A stretch of DNA of 64,000 nt from an uncultured Burkholderiales bacterium (lineage in GTDB: Bacteria; Pseudomonadota; Gammaproteobacteria; Burkholderiales; Thiobacillaceae): NCBI GenBank assembly GCA_937949525.1, contig CALEDT010000003.1:50689-114688 (forward strand). The letters are read 5' to 3'. The notes under the pieces were generated by a model. That model did no database searches. It had not been told where the DNA came from and worked only from the letters and a program-made list of their open reading frames with translations. The translations under genes and the position numbers were made by a program. Shown here piece by piece: positions 1 through 10,139 of the stretch; within the stretch, counting starts at the first letter, position 1; the number at the start of each line of letters is the position of its first letter.

Positions 1-103
1 CGATGTAGGCTGGCAGCACGCGGAACGCCGAATAGGCGGCGAAGCCCAACAGCAGTAACAGGAACATCAGTCCACCCAGGGTCATGCCGCGCTGACGTTT
101 CAT
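1..103 (-). CDS. DUF4845-like small membrane protein (N-terminal part only)
   Basis: Only the first 34 codons lie in the window; the gene runs off the left edge. The visible part begins MKRQRGMTLGG and continues as one hydrophobic segment (about residues 8-25), a type IV pilin-like N-terminus followed by a membrane helix. It sits 7 bp downstream of lepB on the same strand, where gammaproteobacteria usually carry a DUF4845 protein between lepB and rnc. The family assignment rests on this context and the N-terminal pattern. Function is unknown. Confidence 0.7.
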   Translation of the reverse strand, partial: MKRQRGMTLGGLMFLLLLLGFAAYSAFRVLPAYI

Positions 104-110
104 GCTCACC

Positions 111-947
111 TCACTCGATCGATAGCCCGATGCGGGCCGGTTTGCTGAAATGCTTCAGCATGTTGAGGAAATCATCGAAATTCCACCAGATCATGAACGC
201 GCGTCCGACGATGTTCTCGTCCGGCACGAAGCCCCAGTACCGCGAGTCGTTGGAGGCGTCACGGTTGTCGCCCAGCGTGAAATAGTGCGCCGGCGGCACG
301 ACGCAACGGAAGCCGCTGTCGTCGTAGTCGCACTGGTCGCGGAAGGCGAAATCGTGCTCCACCTGATGGACGATCACCGGCGGCATGTCGCGCTGCGTCA
401 TGGCTAGGTGCTCGCGTGTGCCCAAACGCTCGCGCCAGGTGTCGGCACGCACGAAGTTGAGGCCGCTGGCGGTGTACTCGTAACTGCCCTCGGCACGCAT
501 CGGTACCGCCTCGCCGTTGATGATCAGACGTTTGTCGCGGTACTCGACGACATCGCCGGGCACGCCGACCACGCGCTTGATGTAGTCGAGCGACGGGTCG
601 CTGGGGAAACGGAACACCATGACGTCGCCGCGCTGTGGGCTGCCCAGCTCGATGACCTTCTTGTTGATCACCGGCAGGCGGATGCCGTATTCGTATTTGT
701 TGACCAAGATGAAATCGCCGATCAGCAGCGTCGGCAGCATGGAGCCGGACGGAATCTTGAACGGCTCGACCAGAAAGGAGCGCAGCACGAACACGATCAG
801 GATGACCGGGAAGAAGCTCTTGGAATAGTCGACCAGCAACGGCAGTTTGGCGTCCGGCGCCCGTTGCTTGGCGAACAGCAGGTGGTCGAGCAGCCAGATC
901 AGGCCGGTGACGACCAGGGCGAGGAACAGGATGAGGGCGAAGTTCAT
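111..947 (-). CDS. lepB: Signal peptidase I
   Basis: Inner-membrane serine protease (278 aa) that removes signal peptides from secreted pre-proteins. Two N-terminal hydrophobic segments (about 3-24 and 45-60) precede the periplasmic catalytic domain. The catalytic serine is S69 in the PSGSM motif and the general-base lysine is K124 in DYIKRVVGVPGD. The later GDNRDASNDSR box is also characteristic. The ATG at 947 is chosen because an in-frame reading continues upstream only through antisense-like sequence overlapping lepA. It lies 26 bp downstream of lepA, the classical lepA-lepB arrangement. Confidence 0.96.
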   Translation of the reverse strand: MNFALILFLALVVTGLIWLLDHLLFAKQRAPDAKLPLLVDYSKSFFPVILIVFVLRSFLVEPFKIPSGSMLPTLLIGDFILVNKYEYGIRLPVINKKVIELGSPQRGDVMVFRFPSDPSLDYIKRVVGVPGDVVEYRDKRLIINGEAVPMRAEGSYEYTASGLNFVRADTWRERLGTREHLAMTQRDMPPVIVHQVEHDFAFRDQCDYDDSGFRCVVPPAHYFTLGDNRDASNDSRYWGFVPDENIVGRAFMIWWNFDDFLNMLKHFSKPARIGLSIE

Positions 948-973
948 GACGGGGTTGCCGGAGACGGAAGGAT

Positions 974-2767
974 TTACTTTTCGCTGACCTGCAGGATGGC
1001 GAGGAAGGCCTCCTGCGGAATTTCGACGTTGCCGACCTGCTTCATGCGCTTCTTGCCTTCCTTCTGCTTTTCCAGCAGTTTCTTCTTGCGCGTGATGTCG
1101 CCGCCGTAACACTTGGCCAGCACGTTCTTGCGCAGCGCCTTGACCGTCTCGCGCGCGATGATGTGTGAGCCGATGGCCGCTTGCACCGCCACGTCGAACA
1201 TCTGGCGCGGGATCAGCTCGCGCATCTTGGACACCAGTTCGCGCCCGCGGAACTGCGCGGTGGAGCGGTGTACGATCAGCGACAGCGCATCGACGCGCTC
1301 GCCGTTGACCAGCACGTCCAGCTTGATCAGATCGTCGGCGCGGAATTCCTTGAATTCGTAATCCAGCGAAGCGTAGCCGCGCGAGGTGGACTTCAGCCGG
1401 TCGAAGAAGTCCAGCACCACTTCGTTGAGCGGCAGATCGTATTTCAGCAACACCTGCCGCCCCATGTATTTCATGTCCACCTGTGCGCCGCGCTTCTGGT
1501 TGCACAGTGTCATCACGTTGCCCAGGTAGGCCTCCGGCACCAGGATGGTGGCGGTGATGATGGGCTCGCGGATTTCCTCGATCCTGGAGAGGTCCGGCAG
1601 GCGCGAGGGATTCTCCACCTCCACCATGCTGCCGTCCTTCATCAGCACCTGATACTCCACGCTGGGCGCGGTGGTGATCAGGTTCTGGCCGAACTCGCGT
1701 TCCAGCCTTTCCTGCACGATGTCCATGTGCAGCAGACCGAGGAAGCCGCACCGGAAGCCGAAGCCCAGCGCCTGCGAGGTCTCCGGTTCAAAGCGCAGCG
1801 CCGCGTCGTTCAGTTGCAGCTTGGTCAGCGCGTCGCGCAGGCTGTCGTACTCGTGCGATTCCACCGGGTACAGGCCGGCGAATACCTGTGGCTGGATTTC
1901 CTTGAATCCGGGTAGCGGTGTGTCGGCGGGCCGGGCCGCCAGCGTCAGCGTGTCGCCCACCTTGGCGTGTTTCAGTTCCTTGATGCCGGCGACGACGAAA
2001 CCGACCTGGCCGGCGCGCAGTTCCGTGCGCGCCAGTGACTTGGGTGTGAACACGCCCAGGCTCTCGACCAGGTAATCGGCCCCGGCCGCCATCAGGCGGA
2101 TGCGCTCCTTCTGGCGCAGCACGCCGTCGACCACGCGCACCAGCATGACCACGCCGACGTAGTTGTCGAACCAGGAGTCGATCACCAGCGCCTTGAGCGG
2201 CGCATCCTCGTCGCCACGCGGGGGCGGGATGCGCGCCACCACCGCTTCCAGCACGTCCTCGATGCCGATGCCGTTCTTGGCCGAACAGCGCACCGCGTCG
2301 TCGGCCGGGATGCCGACGATCTCTTCGATCTCGTGGATCACGCGTTCCGGATCGGCCGCCGGCAGGTCGATCTTGTTCAGCACCGGGAACACCTCGACGC
2401 CCAGTTCGATCGCGGTGTAGCAGTTGGCCACGGTCTGCGCCTCGACGCCCTGCGAGGCATCCACCACCAGCAGCGCGCCCTCGCATGCCGACAGCGAACG
2501 CGACACCTCGTAGGAGAAATCGACGTGGCCGGGGGTGTCGATCAGGTTGAGCTGGTATTCGCGCCCGTCCCGCGCCCGGTACAGCAATGCCGCGGTCTGC
2601 GCCTTGATGGTGATGCCGCGCTCGCGCTCCAGGTCCATGGAATCGAGCACCTGCGCTTCCATCTCGCGCTCGGCCAGACCGCCGCACGCCTGGATCAGGC
2701 GGTCCGCCAGCGTGGACTTGCCATGGTCGATGTGGGCGATGATGGAAAAGTTGCGGATGTCGCGCAT
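974..2767 (-). CDS. lepA: Elongation factor 4 (LepA), ribosome back-translocating GTPase
   Basis: A 597-aa translational GTPase, the normal family length. The G1 motif AHIDHGKST lies at about residues 11-19, the DTPGH motif at about 77-81, and NKID at about 131-134. The N-terminus [14 protein letters not shown] matches the family start, so the ATG at 2767 is firm. No Shine-Dalgarno sequence is visible: the start codon directly follows a hairpin and T-run on the minus strand (see terminator 2768-2797). lepB lies 26 bp downstream and is presumably cotranscribed. Confidence 0.97.
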   Translation of the reverse strand: MRDIRNFSIIAHIDHGKSTLADRLIQACGGLAEREMEAQVLDSMDLERERGITIKAQTAALLYRARDGREYQLNLIDTPGHVDFSYEVSRSLSACEGALLVVDASQGVEAQTVANCYTAIELGVEVFPVLNKIDLPAADPERVIHEIEEIVGIPADDAVRCSAKNGIGIEDVLEAVVARIPPPRGDEDAPLKALVIDSWFDNYVGVVMLVRVVDGVLRQKERIRLMAAGADYLVESLGVFTPKSLARTELRAGQVGFVVAGIKELKHAKVGDTLTLAARPADTPLPGFKEIQPQVFAGLYPVESHEYDSLRDALTKLQLNDAALRFEPETSQALGFGFRCGFLGLLHMDIVQERLEREFGQNLITTAPSVEYQVLMKDGSMVEVENPSRLPDLSRIEEIREPIITATILVPEAYLGNVMTLCNQKRGAQVDMKYMGRQVLLKYDLPLNEVVLDFFDRLKSTSRGYASLDYEFKEFRADDLIKLDVLVNGERVDALSLIVHRSTAQFRGRELVSKMRELIPRQMFDVAVQAAIGSHIIARETVKALRKNVLAKCYGGDITRKKKLLEKQKEGKKRMKQVGNVEIPQEAFLAILQVSEK

Positions 2768-2797
2768 GAAAAAAAGCGAGGCACGCAGACGTGCCTC
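2768..2797 (-). terminator. Intrinsic terminator hairpin touching the lepA start codon
   Basis: On the minus strand an 8-bp stem GAGGCACG / CGTGCCTC with a TCTG loop is followed by GC and a run of seven T, then C and the lepA ATG. This has the form of a rho-independent terminator for the mucD transcript arriving from upstream. Because it ends one base from lepA it leaves no room for a ribosome binding site, so it could also regulate lepA. Confidence 0.75.
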
Positions 2798-2944
2798 TCG
2801 GGACGGAGTGTGGGCGCGGATTTTACCTGAAACGACAGGGGCTTATGCGGCGCGCGCGGCAGCGCGCCGGAACTGCCGCCGCCCGCGGCCGCGACAGGGG
2901 CGCAGCGGTCAGTCGGGCGGCGGCGTGCGCGCCACGAACCCGGC

Positions 2945-4339
2945 TCAGCGTTCCAGTCGCAGCGACACGTAATGCGCGCTGTCACCCCGCTTGACCAGCA
3001 GCGCGACACTGCGGCGCGACGGATCGTCGAGCAGGCGCGCCAGTTCTTCGGCGGTGTTCACTTCCTGGTTGTTGACCGCGACGATGACGTCACCGGACTG
3101 GATGCCGGCGCGTGCCGCCGGGCCGCTGACTTCCTCGACCAGCACGCCGTTGTTGATCTTGAGGATACCCTTCTGTTCGCGCGTCAGTTCGCTGACCACC
3201 AGACCACCGCGGTTGGCCACGCGCGGCGCGCTCTCCGCCTTGGCCTGCACCGTGTCGTCCGGCATTTCACCCACCGTGACGCTGAGATCGCGCTGCGCGC
3301 CCTTGCGCCAGACGGTGAGCGTGGTACGGGTGCCGGGGCGGGTGGCGCCAACCAGGCGTGGCAGGTCGATCGAGTTCTTCACCGGCTTGCCGTCGAACTT
3401 GAGCACGATGTCGGATACCTGAACGCCCGCCTTGTCCGCCGGGCTGCCGGCCTCCACGTCGGCGACCAGCGCGCCTTCGGCCTTCTTCAGCCCGAACGAC
3501 TCGGCCAGATCGGCGGTGACTTCCTGGATGACGATGCCGATGCGGCCGCGGCTGACCTTGCCGCGCGTCTTCAACTGCTCGGCCACGTCCATCGCCACGT
3601 CGATGGGGATGGCGAACGACAGCCCCATGTAGCCGCCGGAGCGGGAGATGATCTGCGAGTTGACACCGACCACCTCGCCCTTCATGTTGAACAGCGGGCC
3701 GCCGGAGTTGCCGGGGTTGACGGCGACGTCGGTCTGGATGAACGGCACGTAGTTTTCCTGCGGCAGGCTGCGCCCCTTGGCCGAGACGATGCCGGCGGTG
3801 ACCGAGTTCTCGAAGCCGAACGGCGCACCGATGGCCAACACCCACTCGCCCACGCGCAGGCGGTTGGGATCGCCGATGGTCACGACGGGCAGGTTGCTGG
3901 CGTTGATCTTGATCAGCGCGACGTCGGTGCGGCTGTCCTTGCCCACCACCTTGGCGCGGAACTCGCGCCGGTCATGCAGCTTCACCACCACCTCGTCGAC
4001 TTCGTCGACCACGTGCGCGTTGGTCAGGATGTAGCCGTCGGCGGAAATGATGAAGCCCGAGCCCTGGCCGCGTCGCGGCGGCAGCATGCCGCGTTCCTCG
4101 CGCGGTAGCATGCCGCGCCCTTCCGGCGGCAGGAAGCGGCGGAAAAAATCGAACATCTCGTCCGCTTCCGGCATGCGCTGGCGCTGGCGCGCGCCCGGCC
4201 GGGACTCCTGCAACGTGGTGATGTTGACCACGGTGGGCGACTGTTTTTCCGCCAGATCGACGAAGTCCGGCAGTTGCGCGCCGGCACCGCCGGCCATGAA
4301 ACCGAGAGACAGGCCCAGCAGGGCGAGCCATTTCTTCAT
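2945..4339 (-). CDS. mucD: MucD/DegP-like periplasmic serine protease (Do/HtrA family)
   Basis: Periplasmic quality-control protease and chaperone of 464 aa. It has a Sec signal peptide (about 1-21, ending AGA-QLPDF). The trypsin-like domain carries the catalytic triad: H in TNAHVV, D in SRTDVAL and S in GNSGGPLF. Two PDZ domains follow (about residues 260-350 and 370-460). It is the last gene of the rpoE-mucA-mucB-rseC-mucD cluster, as in Pseudomonas, where MucD degrades misfolded envelope proteins and restrains the alternative sigma factor. A 51-bp gap separates it from rseC. Confidence 0.95.
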   Translation of the reverse strand: MKKWLALLGLSLGFMAGGAGAQLPDFVDLAEKQSPTVVNITTLQESRPGARQRQRMPEADEMFDFFRRFLPPEGRGMLPREERGMLPPRRGQGSGFIISADGYILTNAHVVDEVDEVVVKLHDRREFRAKVVGKDSRTDVALIKINASNLPVVTIGDPNRLRVGEWVLAIGAPFGFENSVTAGIVSAKGRSLPQENYVPFIQTDVAVNPGNSGGPLFNMKGEVVGVNSQIISRSGGYMGLSFAIPIDVAMDVAEQLKTRGKVSRGRIGIVIQEVTADLAESFGLKKAEGALVADVEAGSPADKAGVQVSDIVLKFDGKPVKNSIDLPRLVGATRPGTRTTLTVWRKGAQRDLSVTVGEMPDDTVQAKAESAPRVANRGGLVVSELTREQKGILKINNGVLVEEVSGPAARAGIQSGDVIVAVNNQEVNTAEELARLLDDPSRRSVALLVKRGDSAHYVSLRLER

Positions 4340-4390
4340 GTCACACCTCGCGAAATACTTGGCTTGGGATGGAAGGGATGGTTTAGACGT

Positions 4391-4822
4391 TCAGCCGCGC
4401 TGGCAGCCGCCGCCCGTGTCACGGCGCAGGATCACCGGTCCACGGGCGGGCGCGGCGCGGCGACGCAACCACGCGGCCGCCAGCACGAGACCGCACAGAC
4501 CGCCGAGGATGGAAGCGGGTTCCCCGTACAGCGCATGCACGCCACCGGCGCCGAGCAGCAGCAGCAGCAGCGGCATGACGTAACTGGCGGAGGCGGCACG
4601 CAGCAGCACGCCCTCCGGCAGGCCGACCACCACTGCGTCGCCGGGGCGCGCGCCGATGGGATTGGCGACCGGGAACTCGGCTTGGTCGGCGTGCCAGAAG
4701 CGCGCGAACACCGACGAACCGCAGCCCTTGCCGCCACAGGCGCCGCACGACGCGGGGGCTTCGCTGACCACCCAGGCGACCTCGCCGTCCTCGCGGCGCA
4801 CGCGCGCGGGGGTCTCGATCAC
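4391..4822 (-). CDS. rseC: RseC/MucC family membrane protein
   Basis: A 143-aa inner-membrane protein with an N-terminal cysteine cluster (about residues 26-34, CGACGGKGC) and two hydrophobic segments (about 80-97 and 103-121). This is the SoxR-reducing-system/RseC family layout. Its ATG overlaps the stop of the upstream rseB-like gene (ATGA), indicating translational coupling within the rpoE operon. In E. coli, RseC supports SoxR reduction and modestly affects sigma-E. The assignment rests on the cysteine pattern, membrane topology and operon position. Confidence 0.9.
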   Translation of the reverse strand: MIETPARVRREDGEVAWVVSEAPASCGACGGKGCGSSVFARFWHADQAEFPVANPIGARPGDAVVVGLPEGVLLRAASASYVMPLLLLLLGAGGVHALYGEPASILGGLCGLVLAAAWLRRRAAPARGPVILRRDTGGGCQRG

Positions 4823-5805
4823 CGCTCGCCTCCGCGCGCTTCCAGGTTCATGGCGATGGCCTCGACGGTCGCCCAGGGTGCGTCACCCAGAATGGTGGCG
4901 CGCAGCGGACCGACCTGACGCGTGAGCAGATGGATCATGCCCTGCTTGCTCTGGCCGCGCACCGTTTCCACCGGCCGCGGGCTGTTTTCCAGGAACAGCG
5001 AGACATGGGTGAGTCCGTCGCTGAACACCCAGTGCTCGACCTCGCCCGGGCGGTTGGGCAACGTGCGACGTACCGCGGTCACCCGGCTGAATCCCGGGGG
5101 CAGTTGCTTGACCAGCACGCTGTCGCCGACCACGGGCCGGGCCGAGTCCGGCACCTCCGGCAGCGTAGGCGCGGTGTTCATGCGCGGCGCACTGCCCAGG
5201 CGGATTTCCGCGAACGCGTACTGCATCAGTGGCTTGCCCCGCTCGTTGACCATCACCGCCTTGAGCGGCAGCGCACTGTCCTTCTCCGCGCACAGTACGT
5301 GTCCCCAGCGGAAGCCGTCGCGCGGCGTCAGTTCGACCTGGCGGCAGTCGAGGCCGGCCACGCGCGCGAATTCGCCCAAGCGCACGCCGTACCAGTTGGC
5401 CAGGGGAGTCGCGTCCTGCGGCAGCAGGTCGGGGAAATGGCGGCTGTTCAGGCGCCGCTCCATGCGCAACTGCCCGCCCTCGGAGACCAGGCTCAACGAG
5501 CCGGTCTGGGTGCAACGCACCTCGCGCTGCACACCGTCCATGGCCGCCAGACGGCTCTCCTTGGCGCCGCCGATGGGGCGGTTGGAAATGGCCAGGGTCT
5601 GCATCTCGCCGCCGCTTTGCACCACGAACACGCCTTCGTAGGCGAGCCGGCGCGAGGCGTCGGCCATGCGTTGCAACAGCGCGGCGGCTTCGTGTCGCGG
5701 CAGATAGTCGGCTGCCGCCGGCAGCGGCAACAGCGCGAGCACGACCAGGCAGGTGAATCGACGTGGCGCGGTGCGCGCCGACAGCACGAAACGCCGTGGC
5801 GTCAT
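4819..5805 (-). CDS. rseB: MucB/RseB periplasmic regulator of sigma-E
   Basis: A 328-aa periplasmic protein with a signal peptide (about residues 1-32, ending PAAA). The MucB/RseB N-terminal lipid-sensing domain begins with YLPRHEAAALLQRMADASRR, and a smaller C-terminal domain follows. RseB binds the periplasmic part of the RseA/MucA anti-sigma factor and protects it from DegS cleavage; lipoprotein or LPS signals relieve this. The chosen ATG at 5805 overlaps the stop of the mucA-like gene (ATGA); longer readings have no support. Its stop overlaps rseC in the same way. Confidence 0.93.
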   Translation of the reverse strand: MTPRRFVLSARTAPRRFTCLVVLALLPLPAAADYLPRHEAAALLQRMADASRRLAYEGVFVVQSGGEMQTLAISNRPIGGAKESRLAAMDGVQREVRCTQTGSLSLVSEGGQLRMERRLNSRHFPDLLPQDATPLANWYGVRLGEFARVAGLDCRQVELTPRDGFRWGHVLCAEKDSALPLKAVMVNERGKPLMQYAFAEIRLGSAPRMNTAPTLPEVPDSARPVVGDSVLVKQLPPGFSRVTAVRRTLPNRPGEVEHWVFSDGLTHVSLFLENSPRPVETVRGQSKQGMIHLLTRQVGPLRATILGDAPWATVEAIAMNLEARGGER

Positions 5806-6296
5806 CGTCCATCCCCGTTCAGCGATACGCGCGTGAACTGCATCTCCGGCATGGCCATCACCGCCTGGGCGAAGTCCTGGTGGGCGGCGACATACGCCGT
5901 GGCGTCGACGGCCGGCACAAGCATCGGCGCGGATGCCAGCGGCGGGGACGGCAACGGCTGGCGCGGATCGCTGTGCCATAGGCCCCAACTGATCGCCGCC
6001 ACCGTCGCCGCCGCCAGCCACAGCGCCGGGCGACGGTCGCGCTGCCGGCGCAGCGGCGCCAGCACGGTCGCTTCGTGTTCCAGTGCGGCCATGACGCGGG
6101 CGGTGAAGCCGGGATCGCCATCGGGCAGGCCGCGCAACGCATCGCCGATCGCACAATACTGTGCGAAGCGGTCGCGCTCGTGCGCATCGGTGCCCAGGCG
6201 CCGCAGCAGCCTCTGTGCGGTGTCGTCGTCCAGTTCACCGTCGATCAGGGCGGACAGGCTGTCATCGCCCTGCAATTGAGATGCGGGAAGCGTCAT
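5802..6296 (-). CDS. mucA: Anti-sigma factor RseA/MucA
   Basis: A 164-aa single-pass anti-sigma factor for the RpoE encoded just upstream. The cytoplasmic N-terminal domain has the family pattern LSALIDGELDDDTAQRLLRRL. One membrane helix follows at about residues 90-107, then a short periplasmic tail. The ATG at 6296 lies 3 bp after the rpoE stop with AGAGGTGG properly placed upstream. A GTG at 6305 overlapping rpoE is possible but less likely. Regulated proteolysis of this protein would release sigma-E under envelope stress. Confidence 0.92.
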   Translation of the reverse strand: MTLPASQLQGDDSLSALIDGELDDDTAQRLLRRLGTDAHERDRFAQYCAIGDALRGLPDGDPGFTARVMAALEHEATVLAPLRRQRDRRPALWLAAATVAAISWGLWHSDPRQPLPSPPLASAPMLVPAVDATAYVAAHQDFAQAVMAMPEMQFTRVSLNGDGR

Positions 6297-6298
6297 CG

Positions 6299-6898
6299 TT
6301 ACCACCTCTTGTCCTCGGGAGTGCCCAACAACGGGCGCAGCTTGACGGCGATGGCCTCGCGCGCCCGGAAGATGCGGGAGCGCACGGTGCCGATCGGGCA
6401 GGCCATGTATTCGGCGATTTCCTCGTAACTCATGCCTTCGATCTCTCGCAGCGTGATGGCCTGGCGCAATTCCTCGGGCAGGGCATCGACCGCCTGATTG
6501 ACTGCTATGGCCACCTGTTTCGACAAGAGTTCCGTTTCCGGCGTGCTGATGTCCTGCGCCATCAGACGCTCGTCCGGCTCGTCGTCGTCGTTGATCGCCT
6601 GGTCCGAGACGGTGCGCATGCTGCGCCCGCGCGCTGCCAGATAGTTCTTGGCGGTGTTGACCGCGATGCGATAAAGCCAGGTGTAGAACGCCGCGTCGCC
6701 GCGAAACTGCGGCAGCGCGCGGTAGGCTTTGATGAAGGTCTCCTGGGCGATGTCCTCGATCTCGTCGGCGTCGCGCACCATGCGCGACAGCAGCCGCGTC
6801 AGCTTGCGGCGATATTTCTCCACGAGCAAGCCGAAGGCCCGCTGGTCGCCCGCTCTTACCCGTTCGACCAGTTGCAGGTCGATTTCCCGGTCACTCAT
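6299..6898 (-). CDS. rpoE: RNA polymerase sigma factor RpoE (AlgU)
   Basis: A 199-aa ECF sigma factor. Region 2 includes the [18 protein letters not shown] segment (about residues 44-61), and region 4 the helix-turn-helix around [20 protein letters not shown] (about 153-172). The start [14 protein letters not shown] matches E. coli RpoE and AlgU, so the ATG at 6898 is firm. It heads the mucA-rseB-rseC-mucD operon. The 133-bp gap to divergent nadB must hold its promoters; a TATACT (minus strand, 6981-6976) is visible, but no clear GGAACTT-type sigma-E promoter was recognised. Confidence 0.97.
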   Translation of the reverse strand: MSDREIDLQLVERVRAGDQRAFGLLVEKYRRKLTRLLSRMVRDADEIEDIAQETFIKAYRALPQFRGDAAFYTWLYRIAVNTAKNYLAARGRSMRTVSDQAINDDDEPDERLMAQDISTPETELLSKQVAIAVNQAVDALPEELRQAITLREIEGMSYEEIAEYMACPIGTVRSRIFRAREAIAVKLRPLLGTPEDKRW

Positions 6899-7031
6899 GT
6901 CGTTCCCTGCGTGTTGGGGTGCGCGCCCGTCTCGCGCGCGAGGATGGTGCGCGACCCATCGGCGCGCCCTGGCGAAGTATACCGGCCACCGTGTACCGCC
7001 GCGGCGCGCGCGGATGGCGGATAATCCGCGC

Positions 7032-8600
7032 ATGCCCCGCTGCGACGTCCTCATCATCGGTTCCGGCCTCGCCGCCGCCACGCTGGCGCTGGCCTTGCCC
7101 GTGCGCCTGCGCATCGTCATGGTCACCAAGAAGACGCCGCAGGACAGTTCCAGCTATTGGGCGCAGGGCGGCATCGCCGCGGTGATGGGCGCGGATGACA
7201 GTTTCGACGAACACGTGCGCGATACCCTGGTGGCGGGTGCCGGCCTGTGTCGCGAGGACGTGGTGCGCCGCGTGGTCAGCGCCGCGCCGGAGGCAGTGCG
7301 CTGGCTGATCGACCAGGGTGTGCCGTTCGACCAGCAGGGCGCCGCCTATCATCTGACGCGCGAGGGCGGGCACTCGCGCCGCCGTGTGCTGCACGCCGCG
7401 GACGCCACCGGCCGCGCGGTTCAGGATGCGTTGCTGGCGCGACTGCGCGCGCGTGCCAACGTGACGCTGTTGGGCCGGCACATCGCCGTCGACTTGATCA
7501 CCGACCGGCGGCTGGGACATGACGGCAGCGCGGTGTATGGCGCCTATGTGCTGGATACCGGTGCGGGGCGCGTCGATACCTACGCCGCCGGCCACACGGT
7601 GCTGGCCACCGGTGGCACCGGCAAGGTGTTCCTGTACACGACCAATCCGGACACCGCCACCGGCGACGGCATCGCCATGGCCTGGCGCGCCGGCTGCCGC
7701 GTGGCCAATCTGGAGTTCATCCAGTTCCACCCCACCTGCCTGTATCACCCGCACGCCAAGTCGTTCCTGATCACCGAGGCCATGCGCGGCGAGGGTGCGA
7801 TCCTGCGCCTGCCGGACGGCACGCGCTTCATGCCGGAGCACGACGAGCGCGCCGAACTGGCGCCGCGCGACGTGGTGGCGCGCGCCATCGATTTCGAGAT
7901 GAAGAAACGCGGCCTCGACTGCGTCTATCTGGACATCACGCATCAACCCGCCAAGTTCATCGTCAGCCATTTTCCCACCATCCACGCGCGCTGCCTGGAA
8001 CTGGGCATCGACATCACGCGCGAGTGGATCCCGGTGGCGCCGGCCGCGCACTACAGTTGCGGCGGTGTGGTGGTGGATGCCCAGGGGCGCACCGACGCGG
8101 CGCATCTGTATGCCATCGGCGAGACCAGTTGCACCGGCCTGCATGGCGCCAACCGGCTGGCCAGCAATTCCCTGCTCGAATGCCTGGTGTACGGTCGCGC
8201 CGCCGCCGCCGACATCGCCGAGCGCGCGTCGGCGCCGGCGCGCGCGTTGCCGGATTGGGACGAGAGCCGGGTGACCGATGCCGACGAGGAGATCGTCATC
8301 GCCCACAACTGGCATGAGCTGCGCCGGTTCATGTGGGATTACGTCGGCATCGTGCGCACCAGCAAGCGGCTGGAACGGGCCAGCCACCGCATCCGTCTGC
8401 TCACCGACGAGATTCACGAGTATTACAGCAACTTCCGCATCGGCAACGACCTGATCGAGCTGCGCAATCTGGTGCTGAGCGCCGATCTGATCGTGCGCTG
8501 CGCACGCCAGCGGCACGAAAGCCGCGGCCTGCACGCATCACGCGACTACCCCGGCCTGCTGCCGGAGGCGCGTGATACCGTGTTGACGCCGGAGCGCTGA
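7032..8600 (+). CDS. nadB: L-aspartate oxidase
   Basis: A 522-aa FAD enzyme converting L-aspartate to iminoaspartate, the first step of de novo NAD synthesis with NadA. The N-terminal dinucleotide fold reads [11 protein letters not shown]. The [22 protein letters not shown] and [12 protein letters not shown] segments are family hallmarks, and a C-terminal helical domain follows. The ATG at 7032 is chosen because the protein then starts directly at the FAD fold; longer readings enter the rpoE promoter region. A GATAAT lies unusually close to the start (7020-7025). It is divergent from rpoE and convergent with pepA. Confidence 0.96.
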   Translation: MPRCDVLIIGSGLAAATLALALPVRLRIVMVTKKTPQDSSSYWAQGGIAAVMGADDSFDEHVRDTLVAGAGLCREDVVRRVVSAAPEAVRWLIDQGVPFDQQGAAYHLTREGGHSRRRVLHAADATGRAVQDALLARLRARANVTLLGRHIAVDLITDRRLGHDGSAVYGAYVLDTGAGRVDTYAAGHTVLATGGTGKVFLYTTNPDTATGDGIAMAWRAGCRVANLEFIQFHPTCLYHPHAKSFLITEAMRGEGAILRLPDGTRFMPEHDERAELAPRDVVARAIDFEMKKRGLDCVYLDITHQPAKFIVSHFPTIHARCLELGIDITREWIPVAPAAHYSCGGVVVDAQGRTDAAHLYAIGETSCTGLHGANRLASNSLLECLVYGRAAAADIAERASAPARALPDWDESRVTDADEEIVIAHNWHELRRFMWDYVGIVRTSKRLERASHRIRLLTDEIHEYYSNFRIGNDLIELRNLVLSADLIVRCARQRHESRGLHASRDYPGLLPEARDTVLTPER

Positions 8601-8611
8601 CGCCTCCGCAC

Positions 8612-10105
8612 TCAGGCGCGCTGTGCGCGTTTTGCCAGAAAGTGCGCCAGCAGGGGCACCGGCCGGCCGGTGGCGCCCTTGTCCTTGCCGCTCTTCCAGG
8701 CGGTGCCGGCGATGTCCAGGTGAGCCCAGCGGTACTTGCCGGCGAACCTGGACAGGAAACAGGCGGCGGTGATGGTGCCGGCTGGGCGGCCGCCGATGTT
8801 GCCCATGTCGGCGAAGTTGCTCTTCAACTGCTCCTGATAGTCGTCCCACAGGGGCAGTTGCCAGCAGCGGTCCCATGCGGCGTCGCCGGCATGCAGCAGC
8901 TCGCGCGCCAGGCCGTCATCGTTGGCCAGCAGACCGCTGGTGACATGGCCCAAGGCGATGACGCAGGCGCCGGTGAGCGTGGCGACATCGACCACGCAGG
9001 CGGGTTCCAGGCGTTCGGCATAGGTCAGCGCGTCGCACAGGATCAGACGACCCTCGGCATCGGTATTCAGCACCTCGATGGTCTGGCCGGACAGCGAGGT
9101 GACGATGTCGCCCGGCTTGTTGGCGCGTCCGGACGGCAGGTTCTCGCAGGTCGGGATCAAGGCGACGACGTTGAGCGGCAGCGCCAGGCGCGCGACCACC
9201 TGCATGGCGCCGAGCACCGACGCGGCGCCACACATGTCGTACTTCATCTCGTCCATGTCCGCGGCCGGCTTCAGCGAGATGCCGCCAGAGTCGAAAGTGA
9301 TGCCCTTGCCGACCAATACCACCGGCTTGTCCCCGGCGGCGCCGCCGGAGTGGCGCAGCACGATGAAACGCGGCGGTTCATCGCTGCCCTTGGCCACGGA
9401 CAGGAAAGCGCCCATGCCCAGTCGCTCGATGTCGGCACGTTCCAGTATTTCCACGCCGAGCCCGTTCGATTCCGCCATGGCCCGCGCCTGATCGGCGAGA
9501 TAGGTCGGCGTGCACACGTTGCCCGGCAGATTGCCCAGATCCCGGGCCAGTTTCATGCCCGCGGCGATCGCCGCGCCACGGCGCATCGCCGCATCACCCA
9601 GGGCGAGTTCGCCGCGCCGCGCCACGGCCAGGGTGATCTTGCGCGGACCTCTGGGCGCTTCTTCCGGTTTGCTTTTCAGGCGTTCGAAGCGGTAGAGGGT
9701 GTCCTCGGCCACGATCACGGCCTGCTCGATGTTCCAGGCGAGATCACGCTTGCGCACCGGCAGTTCGCTCAGGTAGACGTGCGCGTCGGTCACGCCCAGA
9801 CCGGACAGCACGCGCGTCGCGTGCGCGATGCAGTCACGATAGGCCTTCTCGCGGAATTCGCGTTCCTTGCCCAGTCCCACCAGCAGCACGCGTTCCGCCG
9901 GCACTCCCGGCACGCGGTGCAGCAGCAGATGGGTGCTTGGCTTGCCGTCCATGTCGCCACGCCGGACAATGTCGGCCAGGAACCCGTCGGCGGCCTGATC
10001 GAGCATCTGCGCGGCAAGGCTCAACCGGCGGTGCTCAAAGACGCCGACCACCACGCAGGCCCCGCGCTGCTTCTCCGGGCTGCCGCTCTTTACGCCGAAT
10101 TCCAT
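8612..10105 (-). CDS. pepA: Leucyl aminopeptidase (M17 cytosol aminopeptidase, PepA)
   Basis: A 497-aa two-metal aminopeptidase. The catalytic domain has the metal-binding lysine/aspartate motif GKGITFDSGGISLKP and the signature NTDAEGRLILCDAL. The start MEFGVKSGSPEKQRG fits the family N-terminus. In other gammaproteobacteria PepA is also a DNA-binding protein (XerC/D accessory factor, carAB repressor); whether this holds here cannot be told. It is divergent from lptF, as is common, and the gap between the two contains an unusual 18-bp tandem repeat. Confidence 0.96.
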   Translation of the reverse strand: MEFGVKSGSPEKQRGACVVVGVFEHRRLSLAAQMLDQAADGFLADIVRRGDMDGKPSTHLLLHRVPGVPAERVLLVGLGKEREFREKAYRDCIAHATRVLSGLGVTDAHVYLSELPVRKRDLAWNIEQAVIVAEDTLYRFERLKSKPEEAPRGPRKITLAVARRGELALGDAAMRRGAAIAAGMKLARDLGNLPGNVCTPTYLADQARAMAESNGLGVEILERADIERLGMGAFLSVAKGSDEPPRFIVLRHSGGAAGDKPVVLVGKGITFDSGGISLKPAADMDEMKYDMCGAASVLGAMQVVARLALPLNVVALIPTCENLPSGRANKPGDIVTSLSGQTIEVLNTDAEGRLILCDALTYAERLEPACVVDVATLTGACVIALGHVTSGLLANDDGLARELLHAGDAAWDRCWQLPLWDDYQEQLKSNFADMGNIGGRPAGTITAACFLSRFAGKYRWAHLDIAGTAWKSGKDKGATGRPVPLLAHFLAKRAQRA

Positions 10106-10139
10106 GCGATTCTCCTGATGTCGATGATTCCCGATCCAG

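Noticed and set aside
7018..7030. The palindrome GCGGATAATCCGC just before nadB as an operator or leaderless promoter.
   Set aside because: The match is short, no -35 box is at the right distance, and GATAATCC-like strings recur elsewhere in the window.
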